From Bradyrhizobium sp. Arg816 (GTDB lineage Bacteria; Pseudomonadota; Alphaproteobacteria; Rhizobiales; Xanthobacteraceae), in NCBI RefSeq assembly GCF_029989365.1, contig NZ_JAPRAQ010000022.1, forward strand, positions 1-64,000: a stretch of 64,000 nucleotides of DNA. The letters run 5' to 3'. Shown here piece by piece: positions 52,014-62,939 of the stretch. Position numbers and translations under genes: made by a program. A model generated the notes under the pieces. That model saw nothing but the letters and a program-made list of their open reading frames with translations. It was not told the origin of the DNA and did no database searches. Numbering within the stretch: position 1 is the first letter of the stretch; every line of letters starts with the position of its first letter.

Positions 52014-52025
52014 CAACAATATTTT

Positions 52026-52103
52026 CTCGTGCCGCTCTTCAATTTGAAGTTCCTAACCGGACTTGCGGCAAGAGAGTAGGAACTTCAAATCGGCGGCACG
52101 AGC
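52026..52103. repeat. Large palindrome H2, ending three bases before the ftsY start codon
   Basis: Arms CTCGTGCCGC and GCGGCACGAG, with inner AATTTGAAGTTCCTA and TAGGAACTTCAAAT. The usual Shine-Dalgarno position of ftsY falls within the right arm. Confidence 0.88.
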
Positions 52104-52106
52104 ACC

Positions 52107-53054
52107 ATGAACGATACCACGTCAGATCCCCCCAAGCTGAGCTGGTGGCGCCGCCTGTCCAACGGGCTGAAGCGCACCTCGTCCTCGCTCGGGACCGCGG
52201 TCGCCGACCTCGTCACCAAGCGCAAGCTCGACCGCGCCATGCTCGACGACATCGAGGACGTGCTGCTGCGTGCCGACCTCGGCACGTCGGTCGCGGTGCG
52301 GATCGCGGACGCCGTCGGCACGGGGCGCTACGACAAGGCGATCTCGGCGGACGAGGTCAAGGACGTCGTCGCCACCGAGGTCGAGAAGGTGCTGGCGCCG
52401 GTGGCAAAGCCGCTCGAGATCGATCCGGCCAAGAAGCCGTTCGTCATCCTCGTCGTCGGGGTCAACGGCTCCGGCAAGACCACGACCATCGGAAAACTCT
52501 CGCAAAAATTCGCATCCGAAGGCCGCAAGGTGATGCTGGCCGCCGGCGACACGTTTCGCGCCGCCGCCATCGAGCAGCTCAAGGTCTGGGGCGAGCGCAC
52601 CAGGACGCCGGTCATCGCGGGCACGCAGGGCTCGGATTCGGCAAGCCTCGCCTTCAACGCGCTGACGGCGGCGAAGGAGCAGGCCATCGACGTGCTCCTG
52701 ATCGACACCGCCGGCCGCCTGCAGAACAAGGCCGAGCTGATGAACGAGCTCGAAAAGGTCGTGCGCGTGATCCGCAAGGTGGATGACACTGCGCCGCATG
52801 CCGTGCTGCTTGTGCTGGACGCGACTGTCGGTCAGAACGCGCTGTCGCAGGTCGAGGCCTTCCAGCGCACGGCGGGAGTCACCGGCCTCGTGATGACGAA
52901 GCTCGACGGCACCGCGCGCGGCGGCATTCTGGTGGCGCTCGCGGAGAAATTCAAACTGCCGGTGCATTTCATCGGCGTCGGCGAAGGCGTCGACGATCTC
53001 GCGCCGTTCACCGCGCGCGATTTCGCCCGCGCGATCGCCGGAATCGAAAGCTGA
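52107..53054 (+). CDS. ftsY: Signal recognition particle receptor FtsY
   Basis: A 315-residue SRP receptor without an acidic A domain, the usual alphaproteobacterial type. N-domain WWRRLSNGLKRTSSSLGTAV, P-loop GVNGSGKTTTIGKLS, DTFRAAAIEQL, DTAGRLQNKAELM and TKLDGTARGG are all present. It docks with Ffh-ribosome complexes at the inner membrane. No clear ribosome site precedes the ATG because palindrome H2 ends three bases upstream. It is followed two bases later by yciB. Confidence 0.97.
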   Translation: MNDTTSDPPKLSWWRRLSNGLKRTSSSLGTAVADLVTKRKLDRAMLDDIEDVLLRADLGTSVAVRIADAVGTGRYDKAISADEVKDVVATEVEKVLAPVAKPLEIDPAKKPFVILVVGVNGSGKTTTIGKLSQKFASEGRKVMLAAGDTFRAAAIEQLKVWGERTRTPVIAGTQGSDSASLAFNALTAAKEQAIDVLLIDTAGRLQNKAELMNELEKVVRVIRKVDDTAPHAVLLVLDATVGQNALSQVEAFQRTAGVTGLVMTKLDGTARGGILVALAEKFKLPVHFIGVGEGVDDLAPFTARDFARAIAGIES

Positions 53055-53056
53055 GA

Positions 53057-53659
53057 ATGGACAAGACCCAGCCGCATCCGCTGTTCAAGCTCGCGACCGA
53101 GCTCGGTCCGCTGCTCGTGTTCTTCTTCGTGAATGCGAAGTTCAATCTGTTCGCCGCGACCGGCGCCTTCATGGTCGCGATCGTGGCGGCGATGATCGCG
53201 TCCTATGTGGTGACGCGCCATATCCCGATCATGGCGATCGTGACAGGCGTGATCGTGCTGGTGTTCGGCACGCTGACGCTGGTGCTGCACGACGAGACCT
53301 TCATCAAGGTCAAGCCGACCATCATCTACGGCCTGTTCGCGGCGATCCTCGGCGGCGGGTTGTTGTTCGGTCGCTCCTTCATCGCCGTGATGTTCGACCA
53401 GATGTTCAACCTGACGCCGCAGGGCTGGCGCATCCTCACGCTGCGCTGGGCGCTGTTCTTCGCCGGCATGGCGGTGCTCAACGAAATCGTCTGGCGCACC
53501 CAGAGCACGGATTTCTGGGTGAATTTCAAGGTGTTCGGCGTCACGCCGATCACGATGATCTTCGCGATTGCCCAGATGCCGCTGACCAAGCGCTATGGCG
53601 TCGAGCCGGCGTCGCTGGAAGCGAGCGAGGCGGATGCGGGGGATGTAAGGAAGGGGTGA
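53057..53659 (+). CDS. YciB/IspZ inner membrane septation protein A
   Basis: A 200-residue membrane protein with the family opening HPLFKLATELGPLLVFFFVNAKF, five to six predicted transmembrane helices, and MFNLTPQGWRILTLRWALFFAGMAVLNEIVWRTQSTDFWVNFKVFGVTP in the C-terminal half. YciB-type proteins affect envelope and division. The start is two bases past ftsY. Confidence 0.94.
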   Translation: MDKTQPHPLFKLATELGPLLVFFFVNAKFNLFAATGAFMVAIVAAMIASYVVTRHIPIMAIVTGVIVLVFGTLTLVLHDETFIKVKPTIIYGLFAAILGGGLLFGRSFIAVMFDQMFNLTPQGWRILTLRWALFFAGMAVLNEIVWRTQSTDFWVNFKVFGVTPITMIFAIAQMPLTKRYGVEPASLEASEADAGDVRKG

Positions 53660-53706
53660 CGGTCTCTCAACCCGTCATTGCGAGCTGAGACCAGCCACAC
53701 ACTCAA

Positions 53707-53812
53707 CTGTCATCGCCCGACTTGATCGGGCGATCCAGTATTCCAGAGACAGCAGTGAGATACGGAGAGGCCGCGGCGTACTGGATGCCCCGCCTTCGCG
53801 GGGCATGACAGC
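53707..53812. repeat. Palindromic repeat family C, copy 4
   Basis: Arms CTGTCATCGCCCGACTTGATCGGGCGATCCAGTATTCCAG and a partner with GGCGTACTGGATGCCCCGCCTTCGCGGGGCATGACAG. It lies between yciB and the convergent ccmG. Confidence 0.9.
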
Positions 53813-53851
53813 GGTGTGTGGGGCGACGCCTTCGTTTGCACGAGAGCGGAG

Positions 53852-54445
53852 CTAGCTCCCCGCCTTCAACGCCTTCTCCATCTGCGGCAACAACACGGTC
53901 CGCAGATTGTCCGGCGTGATCGGTCCCACCAGCTTGTAGACGATGGTGCCTTCGCGCCCGACGACGAACGTCTCCGGCACGCCATAGACGCCCCATTCGA
54001 TCGAGGCGCGGCCGTTGGCGTCCACGCCGACGCGGCCGAACGGGTTGCCGTAGCGGCCGAGGAAACGGCGCGCATTGTCGGCCGCGTCCTTGTAGTTGAT
54101 GCCGACGAGCTGGAAACGCTTGTCCTTGGCGAGCTCGGTCAGGAGCGGCGCCTCGTCATGGCAGGGCACGCACCAGGACGCCCAGACATTGACCAGGCTG
54201 ACCTTGCCTTTGAACGCGGCGGGATCGAGGCCCGGCACCTGCGAATTGTCGGCCTGCAATCCCTCGAGCGGCGGCAGCGCGGTCTGCGGCGCCGGCCGCC
54301 CGATCAGCGCGGAAGGAATCCGCGAGGGATCGCCGCTGCCGAGCCGGAACCAGAACAGCAGCGCCAGGGCGATGAAGGCGATCAGCGGCAGCACCATCAG
54401 GAAGGTGCGGCGCTGCGGCGGAGCGGAAGTCGGTTGATCGCTCAT
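53852..54445 (-). CDS. ccmG: Thioredoxin-like cytochrome c biogenesis protein CcmG/DsbE
   Basis: A 197-residue protein with one N-terminal transmembrane anchor (TFLMVLPLIAFIALALLFWF) and a thioredoxin fold carrying the redox motif WASWCVPCHDEAPLL, PETFVVGREGTIVYKLVGPIT at the end. It reduces apocytochrome c or CcmH thiols in the periplasm. It is the last gene of ccmCDG; the Bradyrhizobium japonicum name is cycY. It starts ten bases after the ccmD stop. Confidence 0.93.
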   Translation of the reverse strand: MSDQPTSAPPQRRTFLMVLPLIAFIALALLFWFRLGSGDPSRIPSALIGRPAPQTALPPLEGLQADNSQVPGLDPAAFKGKVSLVNVWASWCVPCHDEAPLLTELAKDKRFQLVGINYKDAADNARRFLGRYGNPFGRVGVDANGRASIEWGVYGVPETFVVGREGTIVYKLVGPITPDNLRTVLLPQMEKALKAGS

Positions 54446-54455
54446 GATTGATCGC

Positions 54456-54641
54456 TCACGGTGTGTCCGTTGCGCCGCGCCCGGAGCGGCGCGTGACGCC
54501 GCTGCGGTCGAGCTCGCGCAGGCGCTCGGTCTGGCTGCGATAGTCGAGCACGATCCAGCCGATCAGGATCATGACGACGAGCGCGGCCGCGGCGTAGGAC
54601 GTCACGATGAAGGACGCGTAGGGACCAAGTGACATCGTCAT
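54456..54641 (-). CDS. ccmD: Heme exporter protein CcmD
   Basis: A 61-residue protein starting MTMSLGPYASFIVTSYAAAALVVMILIGWIVLDYR, one transmembrane helix, then a basic tail. Its ATG overlaps the ccmC TGA in an ATGA arrangement, and its position between ccmC and ccmG fits CcmD, which aids heme-CcmE release. It corresponds to cycX. Another ATG six bases later is also possible. Confidence 0.92.
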   Translation of the reverse strand: MTMSLGPYASFIVTSYAAAALVVMILIGWIVLDYRSQTERLRELDRSGVTRRSGRGATDTP

Positions 54642-55369
54642 GCGGCCCTCTGGCTCGCTTGCATCATCTGCAAGGAGCGGACGCGGCGGCGCAAGATCTC
54701 GTTGCGCATCGCCGCCAGCTGCAACGTGACGAACAGCAGCGTGAACGCGATGGCCATCAGCAGCAGCGGGATCAGGAACGATTTGTCGAGCGTCGAGCCG
54801 CCCATGCGCATCACCGACGCCGGCTGGTGCAGCGTGTTCCACCAATCGACCGAGAATTTGATGATGGGCAGGTTGATCGCGCCGACAAGCGTCAGCACCG
54901 CGGCCGCGCGTGCCGCGCGCGAGGGATCCTCGACCGCGCGCCAAAGCGCCATCAGGCCGAGATACATCAGGAAGAGGATCAGCACCGAGGTCAGCCGCGC
55001 GTCCCATTCCCAATAGGTGCCCCACATCGGCCGGCCCCACAGCGATCCCGTGAGCAGCGCGAGGAAGGTGAAGGCGGCGCCGATCGGCGCGGCGGCTTTC
55101 GCGGCGACGTCGGCGAGCGGATGCCGCCACACCAGCGTGCCCAATGAGGCGATGCTCATCACGCCCCAGACGAACATCGACAGCCAGGCGTTGGGCACGT
55201 GGATGAACATGATCTTCACCGTCGCGCCCTGCTGGTAGTCGTCGGGCGCAAGCGCAGACTGGTAGAGGCCGATGGTGAGCAGGATGACGGTCGCGGCCAC
55301 AAGCCACGGCAGCACCCGCGCCGTCAGCGCGAGGAACCGTGTCGGATTGGCGAGGTCGATCAGCGTCAT
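54638..55369 (-). CDS. ccmC: Heme exporter protein CcmC
   Basis: A 243-residue protein from ATG 55369 (MTLIDLANPTRFLALTARVLP). Six transmembrane helices and the tryptophan-rich motif GSLWGRPMWGTYWEWDARLTSVLILFLMYLG identify the CcmC/CcmF heme-handling family. It delivers heme to CcmE. Known as cycZ in B. japonicum. A FixK-like box lies 61-74 bases upstream of this ATG. Confidence 0.95.
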   Translation of the reverse strand: MTLIDLANPTRFLALTARVLPWLVAATVILLTIGLYQSALAPDDYQQGATVKIMFIHVPNAWLSMFVWGVMSIASLGTLVWRHPLADVAAKAAAPIGAAFTFLALLTGSLWGRPMWGTYWEWDARLTSVLILFLMYLGLMALWRAVEDPSRAARAAAVLTLVGAINLPIIKFSVDWWNTLHQPASVMRMGGSTLDKSFLIPLLLMAIAFTLLFVTLQLAAMRNEILRRRVRSLQMMQASQRAA

Positions 55370-55429
55370 GGTATTCTGATAATCACAGGTCGGCACTCAC
55401 GCAATCAGCATAAAAGCGCGCAGCGAAAG

Positions 55430-55443
55430 TTGATCGGGGTCAA
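55430..55443. promoter_or_regulatory. FixK/FNR-like box upstream of ccmC
   Basis: TTGA-TCGGGG-TCAA, a perfect match to TTG(A/C)-N6-(T/G)CAA, the FixK2 14-mer pattern of Bradyrhizobium, in the gap between ccmB and ccmC. Its centre is about 67 bases upstream of the ccmC ATG, compatible with activation near -41.5. Confidence 0.55.
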
Positions 55444-55460
55444 GGGCAATCCGGCCCATT

Positions 55461-56129
55461 TCAATCGAGACCATGGCGCAGGCTCGCGGCCGCCGCGAAG
55501 GGGCCGATTACCAGGCTGACCAGCGACAGCGCGCACAGGATCGAGAACGGTGCGCCGAACGTCACGGGACCGACGATCACGGCCTGCGAGGCCGCGACGC
55601 CGAAAATCAGCACCGGGATCGACAGCGGCAGCACCAGCACGGCCATCAACAGTCCGCCCCGGTGCAGCGTCACCGCCAGCGCGGCGCCGATCATGCCGGT
55701 GAAGGTCAGCGCCGGCGTACCGGCCAGGAGCGTCAGCGCCACCGCGCCGGTCGCGACCATGTCGAGGTTGAGCAGCAGGCCGAGCACCGGGGTTGCGACA
55801 ATCAGCGGCAGGCCGGCAGCGAGCCAATGCGCCAGCGCCTTGGCGGCGCAGGCGAGTTCCAGCGGCGTCCGGCTCATCGTGATCAGGTCGAGCGAGCCGT
55901 CCTCGTGGTCGGCCATGAACAGCCGGTCCAGGGTGAGCAGGCTCGCCAGCAGCGCGCCGAGCCACAGGATCGCCGGCCCCAGCCGCGACAGCAGCGCCAG
56001 ATCCGGCCCCACCGCGAACGGCATCAGCACGACCACGGTCAGGAAGAACAGCACGCCGATCAGCGCCCCACCGCCGACGCGGAGCGCGATCCGGATGTCC
56101 CGGCGAATGAGCGCGGACAGGGCGGTCAT
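55461..56129 (-). CDS. ccmB: Heme exporter protein CcmB
   Basis: A 222-residue protein from ATG 56129 (MTALSALIRRDIRIALRVGG). Six transmembrane helices, with FMADHEDGSLDLITMSRTPLELACAAKALAHWL and LTLLAGTPALTFTGMIGAALAVTLHRGGLLMAVLVLPLSIPVLIFGV, are typical of CcmB, the permease partner of CcmA. Known as cycW. A palindromic repeat of ~170 bases separates it from ccmA. Confidence 0.95.
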   Translation of the reverse strand: MTALSALIRRDIRIALRVGGGALIGVLFFLTVVVLMPFAVGPDLALLSRLGPAILWLGALLASLLTLDRLFMADHEDGSLDLITMSRTPLELACAAKALAHWLAAGLPLIVATPVLGLLLNLDMVATGAVALTLLAGTPALTFTGMIGAALAVTLHRGGLLMAVLVLPLSIPVLIFGVAASQAVIVGPVTFGAPFSILCALSLVSLVIGPFAAAASLRHGLD

Positions 56130-56189
56130 GGGGCGGCTCCGACGGCGAGGCGGCCATGAGAGCCCAACTTGTGCCCCAAGCAAACTGCG

Positions 56190-56357
56190 CTCCCTCCCCC
56201 CTTGCGGGGGAGGGCGGGGGAGAGGGGTCGCCCCGGGAGAGATGCTTTTGAAGGGCTGACGGCGAGCAACAGAGCGCTCGCCTCCCGAGCGCTAGAACCG
56301 AATCGCCCTACCGTGCCGCACCCCTCTCCCTGACCCTCCCCCGCAAGGGGGGAGGGA
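56190..56357. repeat. Palindromic repeat family I between ccmA and ccmB
   Basis: Arms CTCCCTCCCCCCTTGCGGGG and CCCCGCAAGGGGGGAGGG, with inner GGGGGAGAGGGGT / ACCCCTCTCCCTGACCC. Extremely GC-rich, with near-perfect pairing. It lies in the intergenic gap that in related genomes is usually short or absent. Confidence 0.85.
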
Positions 56358-56406
56358 ACGGAGAGAGCCGGGCTCGGCCGCTTGGAAAACTGAGGGTCCA
56401 TCGGAA

Positions 56407-57033
56407 TCATGCGGCACCCCCAATCCGCAGCTCCCGCGAATCGATCCCCAGCGGCGCATGGGTCGCCGCGATGATCAGGCCGCCGCGGGCGAGGTGATCG
56501 CGCATCAGGCCCTCGAACATGTCCTGGCCGGCCACGTCCAGCGCCGTGGTCGGCTCGTCGAGCAGCCAGACCGGGCGGCGCACGGTCAGCAGCCGGGCCA
56601 GTGACAGGCGGCGGCGCTGGCCGGCGGACAGGAAGGCGGCCGGCAAATGGGTGGCATGGTCGAGCCCGACGGTGGCGAGGCTCTTGGCGGCTTCAAAACG
56701 CTCGCCGCCCAGAAAATCAGCCCAGAATGACAGGTTTTCCGCCACGCTCAGCGCCGGCTTCAGGGCGTCGCGATGGCCGAGATAGTGGCACTGCTCCGGC
56801 AGCGTCAGCTCTGCATCGCCGCCGTCGATTGCGATTGTCCCGCCGGCCGGAATCAGCAGGCCTGCGATCAGCCGCAGCAGCGAGGTCTTGCCCGAGCCGT
56901 TGCGGCCGACGACCGCCACGGCCTCGCCGGCGACAGCCTCGAAATCGAGCCCGGAAAACACCTCGCGGCCGCCGCGCACGCAGACGACCCCGCGTCCGGA
57001 CAGCTGCATCTTGCCTTGGTCCAATCCGCTCAA
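56407..57033 (-). CDS. ccmA: Heme exporter ATP-binding protein CcmA
   Basis: A 208-residue ABC ATPase with Walker A VVGRNGSGKTSLLRLIAG, signature-like LSAGQRRRLSLARLL and Walker B PVWLLDEPTTALD, and the CcmA-specific CHYLGHRDALKPALSVAENLSFWADFLGG. It powers the CcmABCD complex for release of heme-CcmE. Known as cycV. The gap to acnA on the divergent strand holds both promoters. Confidence 0.96.
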   Translation of the reverse strand: MSGLDQGKMQLSGRGVVCVRGGREVFSGLDFEAVAGEAVAVVGRNGSGKTSLLRLIAGLLIPAGGTIAIDGGDAELTLPEQCHYLGHRDALKPALSVAENLSFWADFLGGERFEAAKSLATVGLDHATHLPAAFLSAGQRRRLSLARLLTVRRPVWLLDEPTTALDVAGQDMFEGLMRDHLARGGLIIAATHAPLGIDSRELRIGGAA

Positions 57034-57253
57034 AGCCTGGCCTCAGGAAATCTTGGGGTAGCGCATGGGAATTTTTGGCTCGCGGATTGCTGCGGCACGA
57101 TTGTGGCTGTGGCGGCGCGGTTAGAAAGCTTCTATAAGCCCGGAACTACTTGATGCAGCAACTCAACCTGCCCCTGCAAGCGAACCAGCCGGACTCGCTG
57201 ACGGTGTTAAAATACCCCTTGCCGGGTATAACTAACAATTGGGATTTTCCTAC

Positions 57254-59974
<2,721 letters not shown>

Positions 59975-60023
59975 GCGCGAATTTGTGAACGGTGGCTCAC
60001 CGCGACGTGAGTAGAAGGTTAAA

Positions 60024-60053
60024 CGAGGGCGGCCTATCACAAGGCCGCCTTCG
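60024..60053 (+). terminator. Terminator after acnA
   Basis: Stem CGAGGGCGGCCT / AGGCCGCCTTCG (12 bp with one wobble), 6-base loop, about 50 bases past the acnA stop. A long U-run is absent. Confidence 0.75.
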
Positions 60054-60196
60054 TGCGTTGCGACAACGCCTCCGATGGCTCCGGCCGGCGGAAAACCTCG
60101 CCCTGGACGGTTGAATGTACGATGCCCGTAAGACTACGGTGACCATCAGGCGATAGGATATTCCCCCCCCCACGCGTGCGAGGTGTGACGTTCAAC

Positions 60197-60973
60197 ATGA
60201 CTGCAATGATGGCTTCTAATCTGGTTTCGCGCTGGTCCGGTGCACTCTGGTCGGGAGCGCTCGGCATCTGTGCCATCGTCGCCGTCATCCGTCCCGCCGA
60301 GGCTGATCCCCGCGCCGTGGTCGAGCTCTTCACATCGCAGGGCTGCTCGTCCTGCCCGCCCGCCGACCAGGTCATCGGCGATCTCTCCAACGACCCGTCG
60401 ATCATCGCGCTGAGCATGCCGATCGACTATTGGGATTATCTCGGCTGGAAGGACACGCTTGCGGATTCGCGCTTCTCGGCGCGGCAGCGCGCCTATTCGC
60501 GCATGCGCGGCGACCGCGAGGTCTATACGCCGCAAGTCGTGGTCAATGGTTCGACGCATGTCATCGGCAGCGATCGCGTCGGCATCGAGAGCGCGATCGG
60601 CAAGACCGACAAGGGCACGGGCGTGATGAGCGTGCCGGTGACGATGTCGCTTGCCGGCAAGCAGATCAACGTCTCGGTGGCGGCGAGCAAGGAGTCGGCG
60701 GTCTCGCACGGCGAGGTCTGGATCTGCTCGATCACGAAATCGGTGCCGATCGCAATCAGCCGCGGCGAAAATCGCGGACAGCAGATCACCTATCACAACG
60801 TCGTGCGCAACCTGCTCAAGGTCGGCGACTGGAATGGACGTCCGGAAAGCTGGACGGTGCCGTTGGAAAATCTCACGCGCGACGGCGTCGACGGCGCTGT
60901 GGTCTATGTCCAGGACGGCAGCCGTGAGAAGCCGGGTGCGATGCTCGGCGCAGCCTACACGTCGCTCCACTAG
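60197..60973 (+). CDS. DUF1223 thioredoxin-like exported protein
   Basis: A 258-residue protein from ATG 60197 (MTAMMASNLVSRWSGALWSGALGI), with a signal peptide ending around AEAD. The thioredoxin-like domain has VVELFTSQGCSSCPPADQVIGDLS, with a CxxC redox pair, and PIDYWDYLGWKDTLADSRFSARQRAYSR, PQVVVNG. The motif is that of DUF1223, periplasmic proteins of unknown substrate. A run of nine C lies 26 bases upstream of the start. Confidence 0.92.
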   Translation: MTAMMASNLVSRWSGALWSGALGICAIVAVIRPAEADPRAVVELFTSQGCSSCPPADQVIGDLSNDPSIIALSMPIDYWDYLGWKDTLADSRFSARQRAYSRMRGDREVYTPQVVVNGSTHVIGSDRVGIESAIGKTDKGTGVMSVPVTMSLAGKQINVSVAASKESAVSHGEVWICSITKSVPIAISRGENRGQQITYHNVVRNLLKVGDWNGRPESWTVPLENLTRDGVDGAVVYVQDGSREKPGAMLGAAYTSLH

Positions 60974-61010
60974 ATCCGATTATCCCTTTAGCGCCGCACT
61001 CAATCTAACT

Positions 61011-61122
61011 CCTCATGGTGAGGAGTGCGCCCTCGCGCGCAGTCTCGAACCATGAAAGGCCCGCTGCTGAAACTCGGCCTCGATCCTTCGAGACGCCGCT
61101 TCGCGGCTCCTCAGGATGAGGG
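61011..61122. repeat. Palindromic repeat family F
   Basis: Arms CCTCATGGTGAGGAG and CTCCTCAGGATGAGG, and inner GTCTCGAACCATGA and ATCCTTCGAGAC. Downstream of the DUF1223 gene. Confidence 0.85.
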
Positions 61123-61566
61123 GAGAGTGTGTTCGCGCTGACACGAGAGAGAGAGCGTTGGTAGGTCGTGCCGCAAACGTCCCGACACAAACCAAAAAGG
61201 ACCAACTTGCGTTGGCCCTCCTTGTCGCGCGTACAGACCCGATCCCGACGGCCCCGGGGGGCTGGGGGCTGAGGAATCCGGAACCGAAAGGACCGGGTCA
61301 ACGCACATAGGTCTTTTCGCAATGCAGGGCGGCAGGCGCTTGGCGGAAAAGCGGCGATATCAAGATTCCTTCTAACGATCCCGTGACGGTTTGCCGCGAC
61401 AGAGTTCCACTCCTGCGTGTGCTCCGTTTCGCACCCGATTCAATGAGTTGAGTGAAGAGCCCCTTGCGGCGGGGAACAGTTGGCGCGATCATGCAACTGT
61501 CATGATCCGCGGTTCCGGGGACGGTCTTCGCGGATGCGGTCATGCCGCGAGATGAGGAGGCGCTCG
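61123..61566. other. Gene-less 444-base stretch before DUF2794
   Basis: No convincing frame on either strand, no repeat copy elsewhere in the window. It contains a GC-rich segment (CCCCGGGGGGCTGGGGG, near 61251-61267) and must hold the DUF2794 promoter. I see no tRNA or known RNA. Confidence 0.4.
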
Positions 61567-61938
61567 ATGAGTCTGACGCCGGAGGATGCCGATCCGAGCG
61601 AGCAGCGCGCAGTGGCGCGCCCCGCCGCTGCGAATGCCCAACCCAACCGGGTGACATTCAACCGGCTGGAACTAAACCGCATCCTCAACCTTTACGGCCG
61701 CATGGTCGCCGACGGCGAGTGGCGCGATTATGCCATCGACTTCCTGAAGGACCGTGCGGTGTTCTCGGTCTTCCGCCGCGCCTCGGAGGTGCCGATCTAC
61801 CGCATCGAGAAAGATCCGCGGCTGGCGCGCAAGCAGGGCATGTACAGCGTGATCTCGGCGACCGGCCTGATCCTGCGCCGCGGCCACGAGCTCGAGCGCG
61901 TGCTGCTGGTGATCGATCGCAAGCTGGCGGTGGTGTAG
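61567..61938 (+). CDS. DUF2794 family protein
   Basis: A 123-residue protein from ATG 61567 (MSLTPEDADPSEQRAV), preceded by GAGGAGG seven bases upstream. The domain begins with VTFNRLELNRILNLYGRMVADGEWRDYAIDFLKDRAVFSVFRRASEVPIYRIEKDP. Widely conserved in alphaproteobacteria, function unknown. It is followed by repeat family B. Confidence 0.95.
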   Translation: MSLTPEDADPSEQRAVARPAAANAQPNRVTFNRLELNRILNLYGRMVADGEWRDYAIDFLKDRAVFSVFRRASEVPIYRIEKDPRLARKQGMYSVISATGLILRRGHELERVLLVIDRKLAVV

Positions 61939-61951
61939 CCGCACGAGCGGT

Positions 61952-62075
61952 GCCGTAGGGTGGGCAAAGGCGCAAAACGCCGTGCCCACGTCCTTTCCCT
62001 GTCGTCGCAAATGGTGGGCACGCTTCCGCCTTCGCTCTCCGAGCTACGGCGGACAAGTCGCTTTGCCCACCCTAC
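61952..62075. repeat. Palindromic repeat family B, copy 3
   Basis: GCCGTAGGGTGGGCAAAG and CTTTGCCCACCCTACG arms; longer and more degenerate inside than copies 1 and 2. Between DUF2794 and the convergent GNAT gene, ending ten bases before the GNAT stop. Confidence 0.85.
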
Positions 62076-62084
62076 GAGACTGTC

Positions 62085-62615
62085 CTACTTGGTTGGCACG
62101 GTGCTCGCGCCCTCGCCGAGGTCGCGTTGCATCATCACCGTGTCGAGCCAGCGGCCGAATTTCAGGCCAACATTGGGATGCGTGCCGATCATCTTGAAAC
62201 CGCCGCGCGTGTGCACGCCGATCGAACCGGCATTGGCGGAATCGCCGATCACCGCGATCATCTGGCGGAAGCCGCGCGCCTCGCATTCGGTGATCAGCCG
62301 CTCCAGCAGCAACGAGCCGATGCCGCGGCGGTGGAACGAGGGATCGAGATAGATCGAGTTCTCGACCGTGAAGCGGTAGGCCGGCCGCGGCCGGTAGGCG
62401 CCGGCATAGGCATAGCCGGCGACGCGGCCGTCGAGGATGGCGACGAAATAGGGATAGCCGCCGTCGATCAATGCGCGGTAGCGGCGCGTCATCTCGGCGA
62501 GGTCGGGCGGTTCCAGCTCGAACGTCGCCGTGCCCTCGCGAACGGCCTGCTGGTAGATGGCGGTGATGGCGGGAAGGTCGGCCTCAATGGCGGGCCTGAT
62601 CTCAGGTGCGGACAT
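62085..62615 (-). CDS. GNAT N-acetyltransferase (phosphinothricin-acetyltransferase-like)
   Basis: A 176-residue protein starting MSAPEIRPAIEADLPAITAIYQQAVREGTATFELEPPD, with GRVAGYAYAGAYRPRPAYRFTVENSIYLDPSFHRRGIGSLLLERLI (acetyl-CoA site RRGIGSLLL) and the C-terminal NVGLKFGRWLDTVMMQ typical of the Pat/MddA-type GNATs that acetylate methionine sulfoximine and related amino acids. The substrate here is not tested. Confidence 0.93.
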   Translation of the reverse strand: MSAPEIRPAIEADLPAITAIYQQAVREGTATFELEPPDLAEMTRRYRALIDGGYPYFVAILDGRVAGYAYAGAYRPRPAYRFTVENSIYLDPSFHRRGIGSLLLERLITECEARGFRQMIAVIGDSANAGSIGVHTRGGFKMIGTHPNVGLKFGRWLDTVMMQRDLGEGASTVPTK

Positions 62616-62674
62616 GGGAGGAAGATTAGAGCCTTCCCGAGACGGCTGGAAGGGGGCGAAGCCGCCTCGCCGCC

Positions 62675-62754
62675 GTCATTGCGAGCGCAGCGAAGCAATC
62701 CAGAAATGCGCCCGCGGAGGGTCCCTGGATTGCTTCGCTGCGCTCGCAAGGACG
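62675..62754. repeat. Palindromic repeat family E
   Basis: Arms GTCATTGCGAGCGCAGCG and CGCTGCGCTCGCAAGGACG, and inner AAGCAATCCAG / CTGGATTGCTT. Upstream of the GNAT gene. Confidence 0.9.
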
Positions 62755-62772
62755 AGGAGAGAGGTGACGCTC

Positions 62773-62860
62773 GTAGCCCGGATGAAGCGCAGCGAAATCC
62801 GGGGCCGTCGTATCCGCAGATAGGCCTGTCCCGGATTGCGCTTCGCTTCATCCGGGCTAC
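62773..62860. repeat. Palindromic repeat family A, copy 3
   Basis: Arms GTAGCCCGGATGAAGC and GCTTCATCCGGGCTAC, with inner CGAAATCCGG / CCGGATTGCG, like copies 1 and 2. Confidence 0.9.
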
Positions 62861-62890
62861 GGGCGTGCGGCGCATCCCGGCCCAAACAAA

Positions 62891-62914
62891 AACCCCGGCC
62901 TCTCGGCCGGGGTT
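62891..62914 (-). terminator. Rho-independent terminator after the BI-1 gene
   Basis: Stem AACCCCGGCC / GGCCGGGGTT (10 bp) with a TCTC loop. On the minus strand it is followed by a T-run (complement of AAAAA). It lies 25 bases past the stop codon. Confidence 0.9.
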
Positions 62915-62939
62915 CGTATCCGTTCCCTCGTCGAAGCGC

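Noticed and set aside
60163..60171. Run of nine C upstream of DUF1223 as a phase-variable tract
   Set aside because: It is outside the coding region and a single tract; no evidence of variation.
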